From CAYNRG01 sp047974855 (lineage in GTDB: Bacteria; Bacillota_I; Bacilli_A; Erysipelotrichales; Erysipelotrichaceae): a stretch of DNA of 64,000 bases. Positions 42,431 through 50,016 of the stretch are shown here, piece after piece. Each line of letters opens with the position of its first letter. The stretch's first letter is position 1. A program made the position numbers and the translations under genes. The stretch spans positions 1 through 64,000 of the forward strand of contig JBKECT010000014.1 in NCBI GenBank assembly GCA_047974855.1, given 5' to 3'. A model generated the notes under the pieces. The model did not search any database, was not told the origin of the DNA, and worked only from the letters and a program-made list of their open reading frames with translations.

Positions 42431-43264
42431 ATGGAGCATGTTATTTATTTTGCGGGTGGATGTTTTTGGGGAGTAGAGAAATTCATGTCAAGTTTACCAG
42501 GTGTTGTGCAAGCGACATCAGGATATGCTAATTCCATTTTGGAAAATCCAGCTTATGAACAAGTAAAAACCGGAAATACACAAGCTAGAGAATGTGTGCT
42601 GGTAAGTTATGATAGCACCAAAATCAGTTTAAAAACATTAGTGTTTTCCTATTTTTTAATCGTTGATCCAACAGTTGAGAATAAGCAAGGGCATGATATT
42701 GGGAGTCAATACCAAGCTGGAATTTATTTTAATAATGAAAAGGATCTAGAAGTCATCCAGGAAGTAGTAGAGATTGAAAAAGAGAGAGTTGATACGTTTA
42801 AAGTTGAAATTAAAGCCTTAGAGAATTTTTATGAAGCAGAACAATACCACCAGAAGTATTTGGATAAGAATCCACAAGGGTATTGTCATGTGCCGTTTGA
42901 GATGATGAAGAAAGCGAGAGAGCTAAAAATAGATGCAGGAAAATATCAAAAACCATCAGCGGAGATAGCGGCGAATAAAATAGCCCAGCATAAAATGAGG
43001 TTAAATAAGGATGTTGCAAGCGAACATGATGGCGTTTATGTGGATGTAGTCACAGGAGAACCCCTTTTTGAAGGTATCGACATTGTCTGTGAAACAAAGG
43101 ATGAGATTTTCTTTCAAAAACCAATTGATGGGTTTGTGGTTATTGATAAAGCAGGAGATTTATTTAGCAGAGTTGGAAACATCTTTTTGGGTAAGATGTC
43201 ACAGTATCAGGATATTGAGGTGTATAAAATCAGCAAGGAAGCGGTTGTAAACCAAGTTAATTAG
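42431..43264 (+). CDS. msrA: Peptide methionine sulfoxide reductase A with a degenerate MsrB-like C-terminal domain
   Basis: 277 residues. The MsrA domain (about 1-165) has its catalytic Cys11 in Gly-Gly-Cys-Phe-Trp-Gly and later Glu-Asp/Tyr-His motifs, and reduces methionine S-sulfoxide. After residue 185 comes a remnant of MsrB: Gly-Val-Tyr-Val-Asp-Val-Val-Thr-Gly-Glu-Pro-Leu-Phe and Gln-Lys-Pro-Ile-Asp match the normal enzyme, but both CxxC zinc pairs and the catalytic Cys (normally in Arg-Tyr-Cys-Ile-Asn) are gone. The MsrB half should be inactive as a reductase. The gene sits, unusually, between nusG and rplK. Confidence 0.85.
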   Translation: MEHVIYFAGGCFWGVEKFMSSLPGVVQATSGYANSILENPAYEQVKTGNTQARECVLVSYDSTKISLKTLVFSYFLIVDPTVENKQGHDIGSQYQAGIYFNNEKDLEVIQEVVEIEKERVDTFKVEIKALENFYEAEQYHQKYLDKNPQGYCHVPFEMMKKARELKIDAGKYQKPSAEIAANKIAQHKMRLNKDVASEHDGVYVDVVTGEPLFEGIDIVCETKDEIFFQKPIDGFVVIDKAGDLFSRVGNIFLGKMSQYQDIEVYKISKEAVVNQVN

Positions 43265-43286
43265 GGCAAAATGCAAAAAAAAGCTC

Positions 43287-43315
43287 TTGCAATTACGGAA
43301 TAGTTCCTATATAAT
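43287..43315 (+). promoter_or_regulatory. rplK-rplA promoter
   Basis: TTGCAA (43287-43292), 17-bp spacer and TATAAT (43310-43315). Confidence 0.8.
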
Positions 43316-43321
43316 AATAAA

Positions 43322-43378
43322 GCACTTACGTGCAATAGAGCGTGGAAGGACTGCAACAGTCCGTCATACCACTGCACT
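43322..43378 (+). promoter_or_regulatory. Structured mRNA leader, candidate L1-binding autoregulatory site
   Basis: Between promoter and rplK the leader folds into nested stems. An outer GTGCA/TGCAC pair (43330-43334 with 43373-43377) encloses GTGG/CCAC (43342-43345 with 43369-43372), and a hairpin GGACTG, CAA, CAGTCC (43348-43362) sits on top. The internal loop is asymmetric, AA on one side and GTCATA on the other. The L11-L1 operon is known to be repressed by L1 through such an rRNA-like element; assignment here is by position and shape. Confidence 0.55.
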
Positions 43379-43409
43379 GACAAACATAAACAATAAGGAG
43401 GAATGTCAA

Positions 43410-43832
43410 GTGAGTAAAAAAGTTGCAAAAATTTGTAAATTGCAGTTTCAAGCTGGGCAAGCAAAACCAGGGCCAGCATTAGCATCTGCAGGAATTAACA
43501 TGCCACAATTTTGTACAGCATTTAATGATGCGACAAAAGATCGTGGTGGAGACATCGTGCCAGTCATTATTACGGCATATGCAGACAAAAGTTTTGATTT
43601 TGTGTTAAAAACAACACCAGCATCCGTGCTACTTAAAAAAGCGGCAAAGGTTGCAAAAGCATCAGGGAATGCAAAAACAGTAAAAGCTGGAAAAATCACA
43701 ATGGACCAATGTAGAGAAATTGCTGAATATAAAATGCCAGATTTAAATGCAAATGATGTTGAAGCAGCAATGAAAATTATTGCGGGAACAGCTCGTAATA
43801 TGGGAATTGTTGTAGAAGGCATGGAGGACTAA
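43410..43832 (+). CDS. rplK: 50S ribosomal protein L11
   Basis: 140 residues. Starts with GTG, 7 bp after AAGGAGGA. The N-terminal Gly-Pro-Ala-Leu-Ala-Ser-Ala-Gly-Ile-Asn motif and C-terminal rRNA-binding domain are intact. L11 sits at the GTPase centre with L10-L12. It is followed by rplA after 2 bp. Confidence 0.95.
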   Translation: MSKKVAKICKLQFQAGQAKPGPALASAGINMPQFCTAFNDATKDRGGDIVPVIITAYADKSFDFVLKTTPASVLLKKAAKVAKASGNAKTVKAGKITMDQCREIAEYKMPDLNANDVEAAMKIIAGTARNMGIVVEGMED

Positions 43833-43834
43833 TC

Positions 43835-44512
43835 ATGGCAGGAAAAAAATACTTAGAGGCTGTTAAATTAATCGACAGCAATAAATCGTACGACTACAAA
43901 GAAGCAGTTGCATTAGCTAAAAAAACAAGCACAACAAAATTTGATGCATCAGTAGAAGCGAGTTTCAACCTGAACGTTGATCCACGTCATGCTGATCAAC
44001 AAATCCGTGGAGCTATGGTACTTCCACACGGAACTGGTAAAGTTCAAAAAGTACTTGTGGTAACACAAGGAGCAAAAGAACAAGAAGCAAAAGATGCTGG
44101 AGCAGATTTTGTAGGCGGTAAAGAAATCTTAGAAGATATTAAAAAAGGATGGTTTGAATTCGATATTATCGTAGCGACTCCTGATATGATGGGAGAGTTA
44201 GGAAAATTAGGGAAAGTATTAGGACCTAAGGGATTAATGCCAAACCCTAAAACAGGAACAGTAACAACAGATGTTGCCAAAGCAGTTTCTGAAATCAAAA
44301 AAGGAAAAATTGAATATCGTGTAGATAAAGAAGGAAACATCAATGTTATGATTGGGAAAGTATCTTTCGCAGAAGAAGCATTGGCTGAAAATTTTAAATT
44401 ACTTTATGATACAATTATGAAAGCAAGACCTGCAGCAGTGAAAGGAACTTATATGAAGTCGGCAACAGTTTCGACAACAATGGGTCCTGGTGTAAAGGTA
44501 GTTGCGGAATAA
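43835..44512 (+). CDS. rplA: 50S ribosomal protein L1
   Basis: 225 residues, full length, with Phe-Asp-Ala-Ser-Val-Glu near the start and Gly-Pro-Lys-Gly-Leu-Met-Pro-Asn-Pro-Lys-Thr-Gly-Thr-Val in domain II. L1 forms the mobile stalk at the E site and is probably the operon's own repressor. Here a terminator follows directly instead of rplJ. Confidence 0.96.
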   Translation: MAGKKYLEAVKLIDSNKSYDYKEAVALAKKTSTTKFDASVEASFNLNVDPRHADQQIRGAMVLPHGTGKVQKVLVVTQGAKEQEAKDAGADFVGGKEILEDIKKGWFEFDIIVATPDMMGELGKLGKVLGPKGLMPNPKTGTVTTDVAKAVSEIKKGKIEYRVDKEGNINVMIGKVSFAEEALAENFKLLYDTIMKARPAAVKGTYMKSATVSTTMGPGVKVVAE

Positions 44513-44544
44513 AATAGAGCAACGATAAAATCTAAATTTATTGA

Positions 44545-44568
44545 TGAAAAAGGCGAAAGCCTTTTTTC
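44545..44568 (+). terminator. rplKA terminator
   Basis: AAAAAGGC, GAAA, GCCTTTTTT: a GNRA-looped stem with T-run. Confidence 0.88.
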
Positions 44569-44638
44569 ATTCGAAAAGTGGAAAAAAATATAAAATATGA
44601 TAAAATAATAAAGCGATTAAAATAAAAGGAGAAAGAGA

Positions 44639-45082
44639 ATGAAGAAAATAGTAGCAGCAGCAATGATTTTAGGTATAGTTGGGTGTTCATCAGAAAGTGC
44701 AAAACCAGCAACGATCGCTTGTACTTATTCGGATAGCAACTTGGGGTATCAGTTAGATGATGTTCAAACTGTTGAGGTGGATACAAAAGATCAAGTCACT
44801 CATTTTAGCCACACACAAACTCTTTCGGATTGGGAAAGTGAAACAGGATATGAGGTTTATTTGGAGTTACAAAAAATAAGCGAGGAAATTGAAAAAGTAG
44901 ATGCAGAAGAATATGGATATACATTTGAGGCTACTTATGATGATGAAAGCCAAGTAATTAAAATAGAAACAGTAGTGGATTATGCACAAGTTGTAGAGAA
45001 AACAGCTGAAGATTTTGGATTTCCAACAGTAGGGACAGAGTTTGAAACGACATTGGAATCAGAGGGATATAACTGCAAATAA
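44639..45082 (+). CDS. Small lipoprotein, paralogue 1 of 3
   Basis: 147 residues. A lipoprotein signal (Ile-Val-Gly-Cys, Cys near 16) precedes an acidic domain that begins Ile-Ala-Cys-Thr-Tyr-Ser-Asp and ends Tyr-Asn-Cys-Lys. The two extra Cys could form a disulfide. The middle has Glu-Tyr-Gly-Tyr-Thr-Phe-Glu-Ala-Thr-Tyr-Asp-Asp-Glu and Val-Asp-Tyr-Ala, shared with the two genes downstream. It loosely recalls YehR-type (DUF1307) lipoproteins, but I would not assign that family. It has its own GGAGAAAG site and terminator. Confidence 0.72.
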   Translation: MKKIVAAAMILGIVGCSSESAKPATIACTYSDSNLGYQLDDVQTVEVDTKDQVTHFSHTQTLSDWESETGYEVYLELQKISEEIEKVDAEEYGYTFEATYDDESQVIKIETVVDYAQVVEKTAEDFGFPTVGTEFETTLESEGYNCK

Positions 45083-45104
45083 AAAAGGCGAAAGCCTTTT
45101 TTAT
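45081..45104 (+). terminator. Terminator after lipoprotein 1
   Basis: AAAAAAGGC, GAAA, GCCTTTTTT, nearly the same hairpin as after rplA. Confidence 0.85.
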
Positions 45105-45179
45105 TTTAAAAGTTTTAAAAATGAAGCAATAGTTTAAGTGATAATTAGGATACTCTTTGATCAAATATTGTAAGGGAAA

Positions 45180-45416
45180 TTATCTTACCATTGGATTGTT
45201 TTCATCTTCATCTGTCCAAATATGAATTGGGGAATCCATTGGATCAACATTTTTGAAATATTCCATTAGTTCTTCGTGTTCTTCACAGGCGATCATCATC
45301 ATTCTCATGGATTCTAGTTGGGAAATTTCTGTTGTGGTAAGTGTAGAAACCATTTTAAAATCTTTTATAAATTGGTTGTAAATCTTGTAATAAGGATTTT
45401 CTTCTGAGACTTTCAT
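45180..45416 (-). CDS. Small acidic protein of unknown function
   Basis: 78 residues on the minus strand, preceded by AAAGGAGG at good distance. It is acidic, Met-rich in the middle and helical in character, with no membrane span and one Cys. It is the only minus-strand gene between 30 and 64 kb. I recognise no family. The good ribosome binding site and isolation between plus-strand units argue for a real gene. Confidence 0.6.
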   Translation of the reverse strand: MKVSEENPYYKIYNQFIKDFKMVSTLTTTEISQLESMRMMMIACEEHEELMEYFKNVDPMDSPIHIWTDEDENNPMVR

Positions 45417-45505
45417 TTTTTTCCTCCTTTGCCTTTATTTAAGTCTTTCTCTATTTAGTATATCATATTTAATTGTTTTGTCAGCAACATTATGCAGACG
45501 GGTTA

Positions 45506-45567
45506 TTCTGTAATGAGTTACAGAACTTTCTGGTTAAAGTTGCTAAAAAAATAAAGTGTGCTAAAAT
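45506..45567 (+). promoter_or_regulatory. Promoter of lipoprotein 2 with upstream palindrome
   Basis: TTCTGTAA, TGAG, TTACAGAA (45506-45525) is a perfect 8-bp palindrome 14 bp upstream of TTGCTA (45540-45545). TAAAAT (45562-45567) with TGC before it is the -10. The same arrangement is copied before lipoprotein 3. Confidence 0.6.
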
Positions 45568-45598
45568 AGTATAGTGTCGAAAATAAAAGGAGAAAAAA

Positions 45599-46048
45599 AT
45601 GAAAAAAATAGTAGCAGTATTTATGGTTTTAGGGATGGTTGGATGCTCATCAACAAGTACAACACCATCAACAACAATCGCTTGTTCTTATTCAGATGAC
45701 AGCCAAGGGTTTTTAATGAATGAAAATCCAGTAGCAGTAGTAGATGCAGAAGATCAACTGGTTAGCTTGAAGATAGAAACACAATTATCAACATGGGCAG
45801 AAGGATCAGAGATTGGGTATACAGAGTATTCGGAAGCGCTTAAAACGTTAAATATGGAAGAGATGCCGGAAGAATACGCCGGGTATACAGTGGAAGAAAC
45901 ATATGATGACGAAAATCAAATTATTGATATAGTGTTGGAAGTTGATTATGCAACGCTTGCAGAAGAAGCTATTGAAGCATTAGAACTTCCAACAACTGGC
46001 TCAGAAATAAAAGAGTTAGTAGAAGCATCGGGACATGTCTGCGAATAA
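45599..46048 (+). CDS. Small lipoprotein, paralogue 2 of 3
   Basis: 149 residues with signal peptide Met-Val-Gly-Cys (Cys near 16), the Ile-Ala-Cys-Ser-Tyr-Ser-Asp-Asp start of the mature domain and a C-terminal His-Val-Cys-Glu. It is much closer to paralogue 3 than to paralogue 1, even at DNA level in the signal peptide and promoter, which points to a recent tandem duplication of a unit of about 0.6 kb. The function is unknown. Confidence 0.75.
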   Translation: MKKIVAVFMVLGMVGCSSTSTTPSTTIACSYSDDSQGFLMNENPVAVVDAEDQLVSLKIETQLSTWAEGSEIGYTEYSEALKTLNMEEMPEEYAGYTVEETYDDENQIIDIVLEVDYATLAEEAIEALELPTTGSEIKELVEASGHVCE

Positions 46049-46049
46049 A

Positions 46050-46073
46050 GGAAAGGCGAATAGCCTTTTTCTT
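46050..46073 (+). terminator. Terminator after lipoprotein 2
   Basis: GAAAGGC, GAATA, GCCTTTTTC hairpin with T-run. Confidence 0.78.
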
Positions 46074-46123
46074 TATATTTATCCTTTAAAACATTTGCCA
46101 GCAACATTGCACAAGCGAGTTTA

Positions 46124-46186
46124 TTCTGTAATGAGTTACAGGACTTTCCGGTTAAAGTTGTCAAAAAAAATAGAATGTGCTAAAAT
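46124..46186 (+). promoter_or_regulatory. Promoter of lipoprotein 3 with upstream palindrome
   Basis: The palindrome (46124-46143) has one arm base changed relative to the first copy. TTGTCA (46158-46163), 17 bp, and TAAAAT (46181-46186) with TGC form the promoter. Confidence 0.6.
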
Positions 46187-46218
46187 GGTATAGCATTGAA
46201 AATAAAAGGAGAAAGAGA

Positions 46219-46662
46219 ATGAAAAAAATAGTAGCAGTATTCATGGTTTTAGGGATGGTTGGATGCTCATCAGCAAATACAACAACAATTGCTTGTTCTT
46301 ATTCAGATGACAGCCAAGGGTTTTTAACGGATGACGTTCTGACAGTGGTTGCAGATGCAGAAGATCAAATTGTTAGCTTAGGGCAAGAAACACAATTATC
46401 AACATGGACAGAAGAATCAGGGATTGGGTATACAGAGTATTCGGAGTTGATTAAAGCGTATGCCGAAGAAGACAATGCAACGGCAGCAGAATACGGATAT
46501 ACACTAGCAACGACATATGATGATGAAAATCAAGTTATTGCTATTTCAATTATGTATGAGTATGCAACGCTTGCAGAAGGAACTATTGAAGAATTATATC
46601 TTCCAACAACCGGAGCAGAGGCAAAAGAAACATTAGAATCAGCAGGATATGTCTGCGAATAA
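46219..46662 (+). CDS. Small lipoprotein, paralogue 3 of 3
   Basis: 147 residues, same plan as paralogue 2: signal peptide with Met-Val-Gly-Cys, Ile-Ala-Cys-Ser-Tyr-Ser-Asp-Asp, a variable acidic centre and C-terminal Tyr-Val-Cys-Glu. The ATG at 46219 has GGAGAAAG before it; an upstream in-frame extension lies in the promoter and is not used. The variable centre with conserved ends suggests diversifying copies. Confidence 0.75.
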   Translation: MKKIVAVFMVLGMVGCSSANTTTIACSYSDDSQGFLTDDVLTVVADAEDQIVSLGQETQLSTWTEESGIGYTEYSELIKAYAEEDNATAAEYGYTLATTYDDENQVIAISIMYEYATLAEGTIEELYLPTTGAEAKETLESAGYVCE

Positions 46663-46663
46663 A

Positions 46664-46688
46664 GGAAAGGCGAATAGCCTTTTTTTAT
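46664..46688 (+). terminator. Terminator after lipoprotein 3
   Basis: GGAAAGGC, GAATA, GCCTTTTTTT, duplicated from the unit before. Confidence 0.78.
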
Positions 46689-46787
46689 TTAGAAGTGCAA
46701 AAAGGATAAAGTGTGATAAAATAATAGAGAAATAAAAGAAAAAGATTATAAGATTAACACAAAATTCACCACAGGAGGATGGGATTG

Positions 46788-47291
46788 ATGTTTAAAGAAA
46801 TCAAATCAAGCGAATTAGATAAGAATATTTTTGAAATGATAGCGAAAGAGTGGGCTATTATTACCGTTCAAGCTGATCAGAAAGTCAATGCAATGACAGC
46901 AAGTTGGCTTCAAATGGGTCATCTTTGGAATAAGGATGTTGTGACTGTTTATGTAAGGCCGCAACGTTATACTAATGATTTTATAAAGAAGGAAGAGACC
47001 TTTTCAGTTGCTTTTTTTGGAGAAGGATATCGCAAGGAATTAGCCTATCTTGGTGTAGCGACAGGACGAGAAGAGGATAAATTAGAACATTGCCAGATGA
47101 GCACAACATTGTGGGATAATGTTCCGATTATTGAGCAAGCTGAAGTGGTTTTTGTGTGCAAGAAATTATATCAAGGACAATTGAACAAAGAAAAATTTTT
47201 AGATGAAGACGTAAGAGAAACTTGTTATGAAAAAGATGATTTTCATCACGCATATGTTGCTGAGATTGTCCATGTTTTAGTTAAAGTTTAG
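46788..47291 (+). CDS. Flavin reductase-like protein (FMN-binding split barrel)
   Basis: 167 residues. The fold pattern Trp-Ala-Ile-Ile-Thr-Val, Asn-Ala-Met-Thr-Ala-Ser-Trp, Val-Tyr-Val-Arg-Pro-Gln-Arg-Tyr-Thr and Glu-Thr-Phe-Ser-Val-Ala-Phe-Phe fits the flavin reductase/split-barrel family, which binds FMN or FAD. Cytosolic. The ATG at 46788 is favoured because AGGAGG ends 9 bp before it; the ATG at 46779 abuts that site. It stands alone between the lipoproteins and the riboswitch. Confidence 0.8.
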   Translation: MFKEIKSSELDKNIFEMIAKEWAIITVQADQKVNAMTASWLQMGHLWNKDVVTVYVRPQRYTNDFIKKEETFSVAFFGEGYRKELAYLGVATGREEDKLEHCQMSTTLWDNVPIIEQAEVVFVCKKLYQGQLNKEKFLDEDVRETCYEKDDFHHAYVAEIVHVLVKV

Positions 47292-47319
47292 ATGTTTGGA
47301 TGTTGTGATTAAAAAAATG

Positions 47320-47348
47320 TTGACAAAAAATAATTTAAAGTGTATTGT
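47320..47348 (+). promoter_or_regulatory. Promoter of the lysine-riboswitch operon
   Basis: TTGACA (47320-47325), 17-bp spacer and TATTGT (47343-47348). Confidence 0.72.
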
Positions 47349-47361
47349 AAGACTTATAAAA

Positions 47362-47523
47362 ATTGTATAGAGGTAGCGGTGTAGAAAAGTATTCTGTGGA
47401 GTTGGCAAACGAAGAAGCAGAGGAAAGGCAATCATCGCCGAATAAGTTTTTTGGCAAAAAAGCTTATGGGGTTATAGGAAATACTTATAACACTCCTTCG
47501 TAAGAAGTGGCGCTATTTATCAA
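47362..47523 (+). ncRNA. Lysine riboswitch (L box) aptamer
   Basis: Conserved L-box blocks are present in order: AGAGGTAGCGG at the 5' side, AAAAGTATTCTG, GAGGAAAGGC with CATCGCCGAA, a variable arm, ATGGGGTTATAGG, and the closing GTGGCGCTATTT that pairs with the 5' block. It controls the following amino-acid ABC transporter and indicates lysine as its substrate. Confidence 0.88.
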
Positions 47524-47525
47524 CG

Positions 47526-47569
47526 GATAATTTAAATTATCGTATGACAATAGCTCATACGATTTTTAT
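47526..47569 (+). terminator. Riboswitch expression platform: terminator and overlapping palindrome
   Basis: ATCGTATGA (47539-47547) and TCATACGAT (47555-47563) form a perfect stem followed by T. The palindrome GATAATTTAAATTATC (47526-47541) shares three bases with the 5' arm and could be part of the alternative fold. Lysine binding would favour the terminator. Confidence 0.8.
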
Positions 47570-47591
47570 TTGAAAGAAAGAGGGATATAAA

Positions 47592-48416
47592 ATGAGAAAA
47601 GCAGTAGGAATTATGGCAGTATTAATGTTAATGGCTGGATGTTCTAGCTCAGCACCAGAAACAACACCAGAAATAACACAAGATGTTTTAACAGTAGGAA
47701 TGGAATGTAACTATGCACCATTTAACTGGTCTCAAGCAGAAGCGACAGAAGGAGCAGTGGCGATATCTGAGGTGGATTATTGTGATGGCTATGATGTTGC
47801 GATGGCACAAAATTTAGCTGGTCAATTAGGAATGACACTTGTTGTCAAAGCAATTGCTTGGGAAGGGTTAATTCCGGCATTGAATAATGGTGAAATTGAT
47901 TTGATTATTGCGGGGATGACCCAAACAGAGGAGCGACTGGAAGCTGTTAACTTCACCACACCATACTATGAATCACAAATGGTTATGATCGTTCGTGCAT
48001 CAGACACTGATTTAGTTACAGCAACATCCATTCAAAATTTCACAGGTAAAAAAGTATTGGGGCAAATTAACACATTATATGATGATATCATTGAACAAAT
48101 CGTAGGTGTTAATCATGCGACTCCGCTTGCGACCTATCCACGAATGGTTTTATCACTTCAACAAGGGGAAGTAGATGCCTTAACTGCAGAACTTCCTGTA
48201 GCGCAAGGGGTTGTAGCGGCAAATCCAGATTTAACGATTGTAACATTTGAAGATGGTATGGGATTTGTAGCGGATACCACAGTATCAATCGCAGTAGCGA
48301 AAGATAATACAGTATTACTTGATCGTGTTCAGGTAGCATTAGACAATATCAGCGAAGAAACAAGAGTTCAATTAATGCAAGATGCAACTAGTCGTCAACC
48401 GGCGATAGGTGAGTAA
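47592..48416 (+). CDS. Amino-acid ABC transporter substrate-binding lipoprotein, probably lysine
   Basis: 274 residues: lipoprotein signal (Met-Ala-Gly-Cys near 17) and a family-3 solute-binding fold, with Asn-Tyr-Ala-Pro-Phe-Asn-Trp, Asp-Gly-Tyr-Asp-Val-Ala and Ile-Ala-Gly-Met-Thr-Gln-Thr-Glu-Glu-Arg. It captures the amino acid outside the membrane and hands it to the permease. The upstream lysine riboswitch supports lysine specificity. TAATG overlap with the permease. Confidence 0.88.
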   Translation: MRKAVGIMAVLMLMAGCSSSAPETTPEITQDVLTVGMECNYAPFNWSQAEATEGAVAISEVDYCDGYDVAMAQNLAGQLGMTLVVKAIAWEGLIPALNNGEIDLIIAGMTQTEERLEAVNFTTPYYESQMVMIVRASDTDLVTATSIQNFTGKKVLGQINTLYDDIIEQIVGVNHATPLATYPRMVLSLQQGEVDALTAELPVAQGVVAANPDLTIVTFEDGMGFVADTTVSIAVAKDNTVLLDRVQVALDNISEETRVQLMQDATSRQPAIGE

Positions 48417-49177
48417 TGGATTTTAAAATTATTTGGGAAATTATTAATAAAGACTATGCTTCAATTTTATTAGGAGTAAAAAACACATTAATAGTAGCCC
48501 TTGTAGGAACTGTGATTGGCTTGTGTATAGGATTAATGGTTGGTGGAATTAAGGCGATTAAAGTGGATGATTCAGCATCTGCACCAGTTAAAATTATTAA
48601 GAAAATATATGATGTCATATCAACAATCTATATTGAAGTTTTTCGAGGAACACCAATGATGATTCAAGCGGTATTTATTTATTATGCTTTACTTAAGGTG
48701 TTGAATTGGACGCCACTTATAGCGGGGATGTTTGTCATATCGGTCAATACCGGCGCATATATGTCGGAAATCATCCGTTCAGGAATTCAATCGGTGGACA
48801 AAGGTCAAACTGAAGCGGCTCGTTCCCTTGGAATGAGCAACATTCAAACCATGTTGTTAGTGGTTTTGCCACAAGCAATACGCAATGCATTCCCTGCTAT
48901 TGGGAATGAATTCATCGTAAATATTAAAGATAGTTCAGTTTTATCTATTATTACGATTACTGAATTAATGTTTCAAGGAACAAGAATCGCAGGAAGAAAT
49001 TATCGCTTTACAGAAACCTATTTTGTGATTGCTTGCGTTTACTTAACGTTAACTTTGACGATGAGCTTAATTTTAAAATTTATTGAAAAAAGAATGAACA
49101 AAACAAAAACAAGTTACCCACAGTCAATGACATCAACTGCAGGCATGAAAATTGCTACACAAGGAGATTCAAAATGA
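48416..49177 (+). CDS. Amino-acid ABC transporter permease
   Basis: 253 residues with about five membrane spans and the ABC-binding EAA loop Glu-Ala-Ala-Arg-Ser-Leu-Gly-Met-Ser near residue 136. Phe-Arg-Gly-Thr-Pro-Met-Met-Ile-Gln-Ala is the family signature of polar amino-acid (HisM/GlnP) permeases. The cytoplasmic Ser/Thr-rich tail is short. It overlaps both neighbours. Confidence 0.9.
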   Translation: MDFKIIWEIINKDYASILLGVKNTLIVALVGTVIGLCIGLMVGGIKAIKVDDSASAPVKIIKKIYDVISTIYIEVFRGTPMMIQAVFIYYALLKVLNWTPLIAGMFVISVNTGAYMSEIIRSGIQSVDKGQTEAARSLGMSNIQTMLLVVLPQAIRNAFPAIGNEFIVNIKDSSVLSIITITELMFQGTRIAGRNYRFTETYFVIACVYLTLTLTMSLILKFIEKRMNKTKTSYPQSMTSTAGMKIATQGDSK

Positions 49178-49911
49178 CAAAAATAGTAGAAATAAAGGAT
49201 GTTCATAAACATTTTGGACAATTAGAAGTGTTAAAAGGAATTAATTTTTCAGTTAATGAAAATGAAGTGGTTTGCTTAATTGGTGCATCTGGGAGTGGCA
49301 AGTCAACAATGCTTCGCTGTATTAACCTTTTGGAAAAACCAGATCAGGGAAAAATTCTTGTGCATGGTAAAAATATCTTAGAAGAGAAAGATATTAACCA
49401 ATATCGAACAAAGGTAGGCATGGTGTTCCAACAGTTTAATTTATTTAGTAACATGAGTGTCCTGAAAAATTGTGTGATTGCTCAAATGAAAGTGCTTCAT
49501 CGCAGCGAAAAAGAAGCTAAGGAAAAAGCAATGATGTACTTGAAGAAAGTAGGGATGGATAGTTTCGCTCATGCGGCAAGTACCACTCTTTCTGGTGGTC
49601 AGAAACAAAGGGTAGCAATCGCAAGAGCGCTGTGTATGGAACCTGAAGTTTTACTTTTTGATGAGCCAACTTCAGCATTGGACCCTGAGATAGTGGAAGA
49701 AGTATTAACGGTTATTAAAACATTAGCCCAAGAAGGGTTGACGATGATTATTGTTACTCATGAAATGGCTTTTGCAAAAGATGTGGCAAATCGTGTCATT
49801 TTTATGGACAAAGGAGTTCTTGAAGAAGAGGGAACACCTGAGCAAATTTTTGAAAATCCACAAAAAGAGAGAACAAAAATATTCCTGAAACGGATTATTC
49901 GAAATCAATAG
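49174..49911 (+). CDS. Amino-acid ABC transporter ATP-binding protein
   Basis: 245 residues with Walker A Gly-Ala-Ser-Gly-Ser-Gly-Lys-Ser-Thr, signature Leu-Ser-Gly-Gly-Gln-Lys-Gln-Arg and Walker B Val-Leu-Leu-Phe-Asp-Glu-Pro-Thr-Ser-Ala. It is of the GlnQ/polar amino-acid type and drives the permease upstream. It is the last gene of the riboswitch operon. Confidence 0.93.
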   Translation: MTKIVEIKDVHKHFGQLEVLKGINFSVNENEVVCLIGASGSGKSTMLRCINLLEKPDQGKILVHGKNILEEKDINQYRTKVGMVFQQFNLFSNMSVLKNCVIAQMKVLHRSEKEAKEKAMMYLKKVGMDSFAHAASTTLSGGQKQRVAIARALCMEPEVLLFDEPTSALDPEIVEEVLTVIKTLAQEGLTMIIVTHEMAFAKDVANRVIFMDKGVLEEEGTPEQIFENPQKERTKIFLKRIIRNQ

Positions 49912-49912
49912 T

Positions 49913-49946
49913 AAACAAAAACAAGTTAAATCTTGTTTTTGTTTTA
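49913..49946 (+). terminator. Terminator of the lysine transporter operon
   Basis: AAACAAAAACAAG pairs with CTTGTTTTTGTTT around 6 nt, with T-rich 3' side. Confidence 0.78.
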
Positions 49947-49961
49947 GTTTATGAAAAGGCA

Positions 49962-49989
49962 TTGACATTTCGGGGGGGGGTGAGATAAT
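49962..49989 (+). promoter_or_regulatory. Promoter with a G9 tract in its spacer
   Basis: TTGACA (49962-49967) and GATAAT (49984-49989, preceded by TGA) are 16 bp apart. Positions 49972-49980 of the spacer are nine consecutive G. A change of one G would give the 17-bp optimum or a 15-bp spacer, as in known slippage-controlled promoters. Confidence 0.78.
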
Positions 49990-50016
49990 GGAACATATAG
50001 CATATAGGAGGATAAT

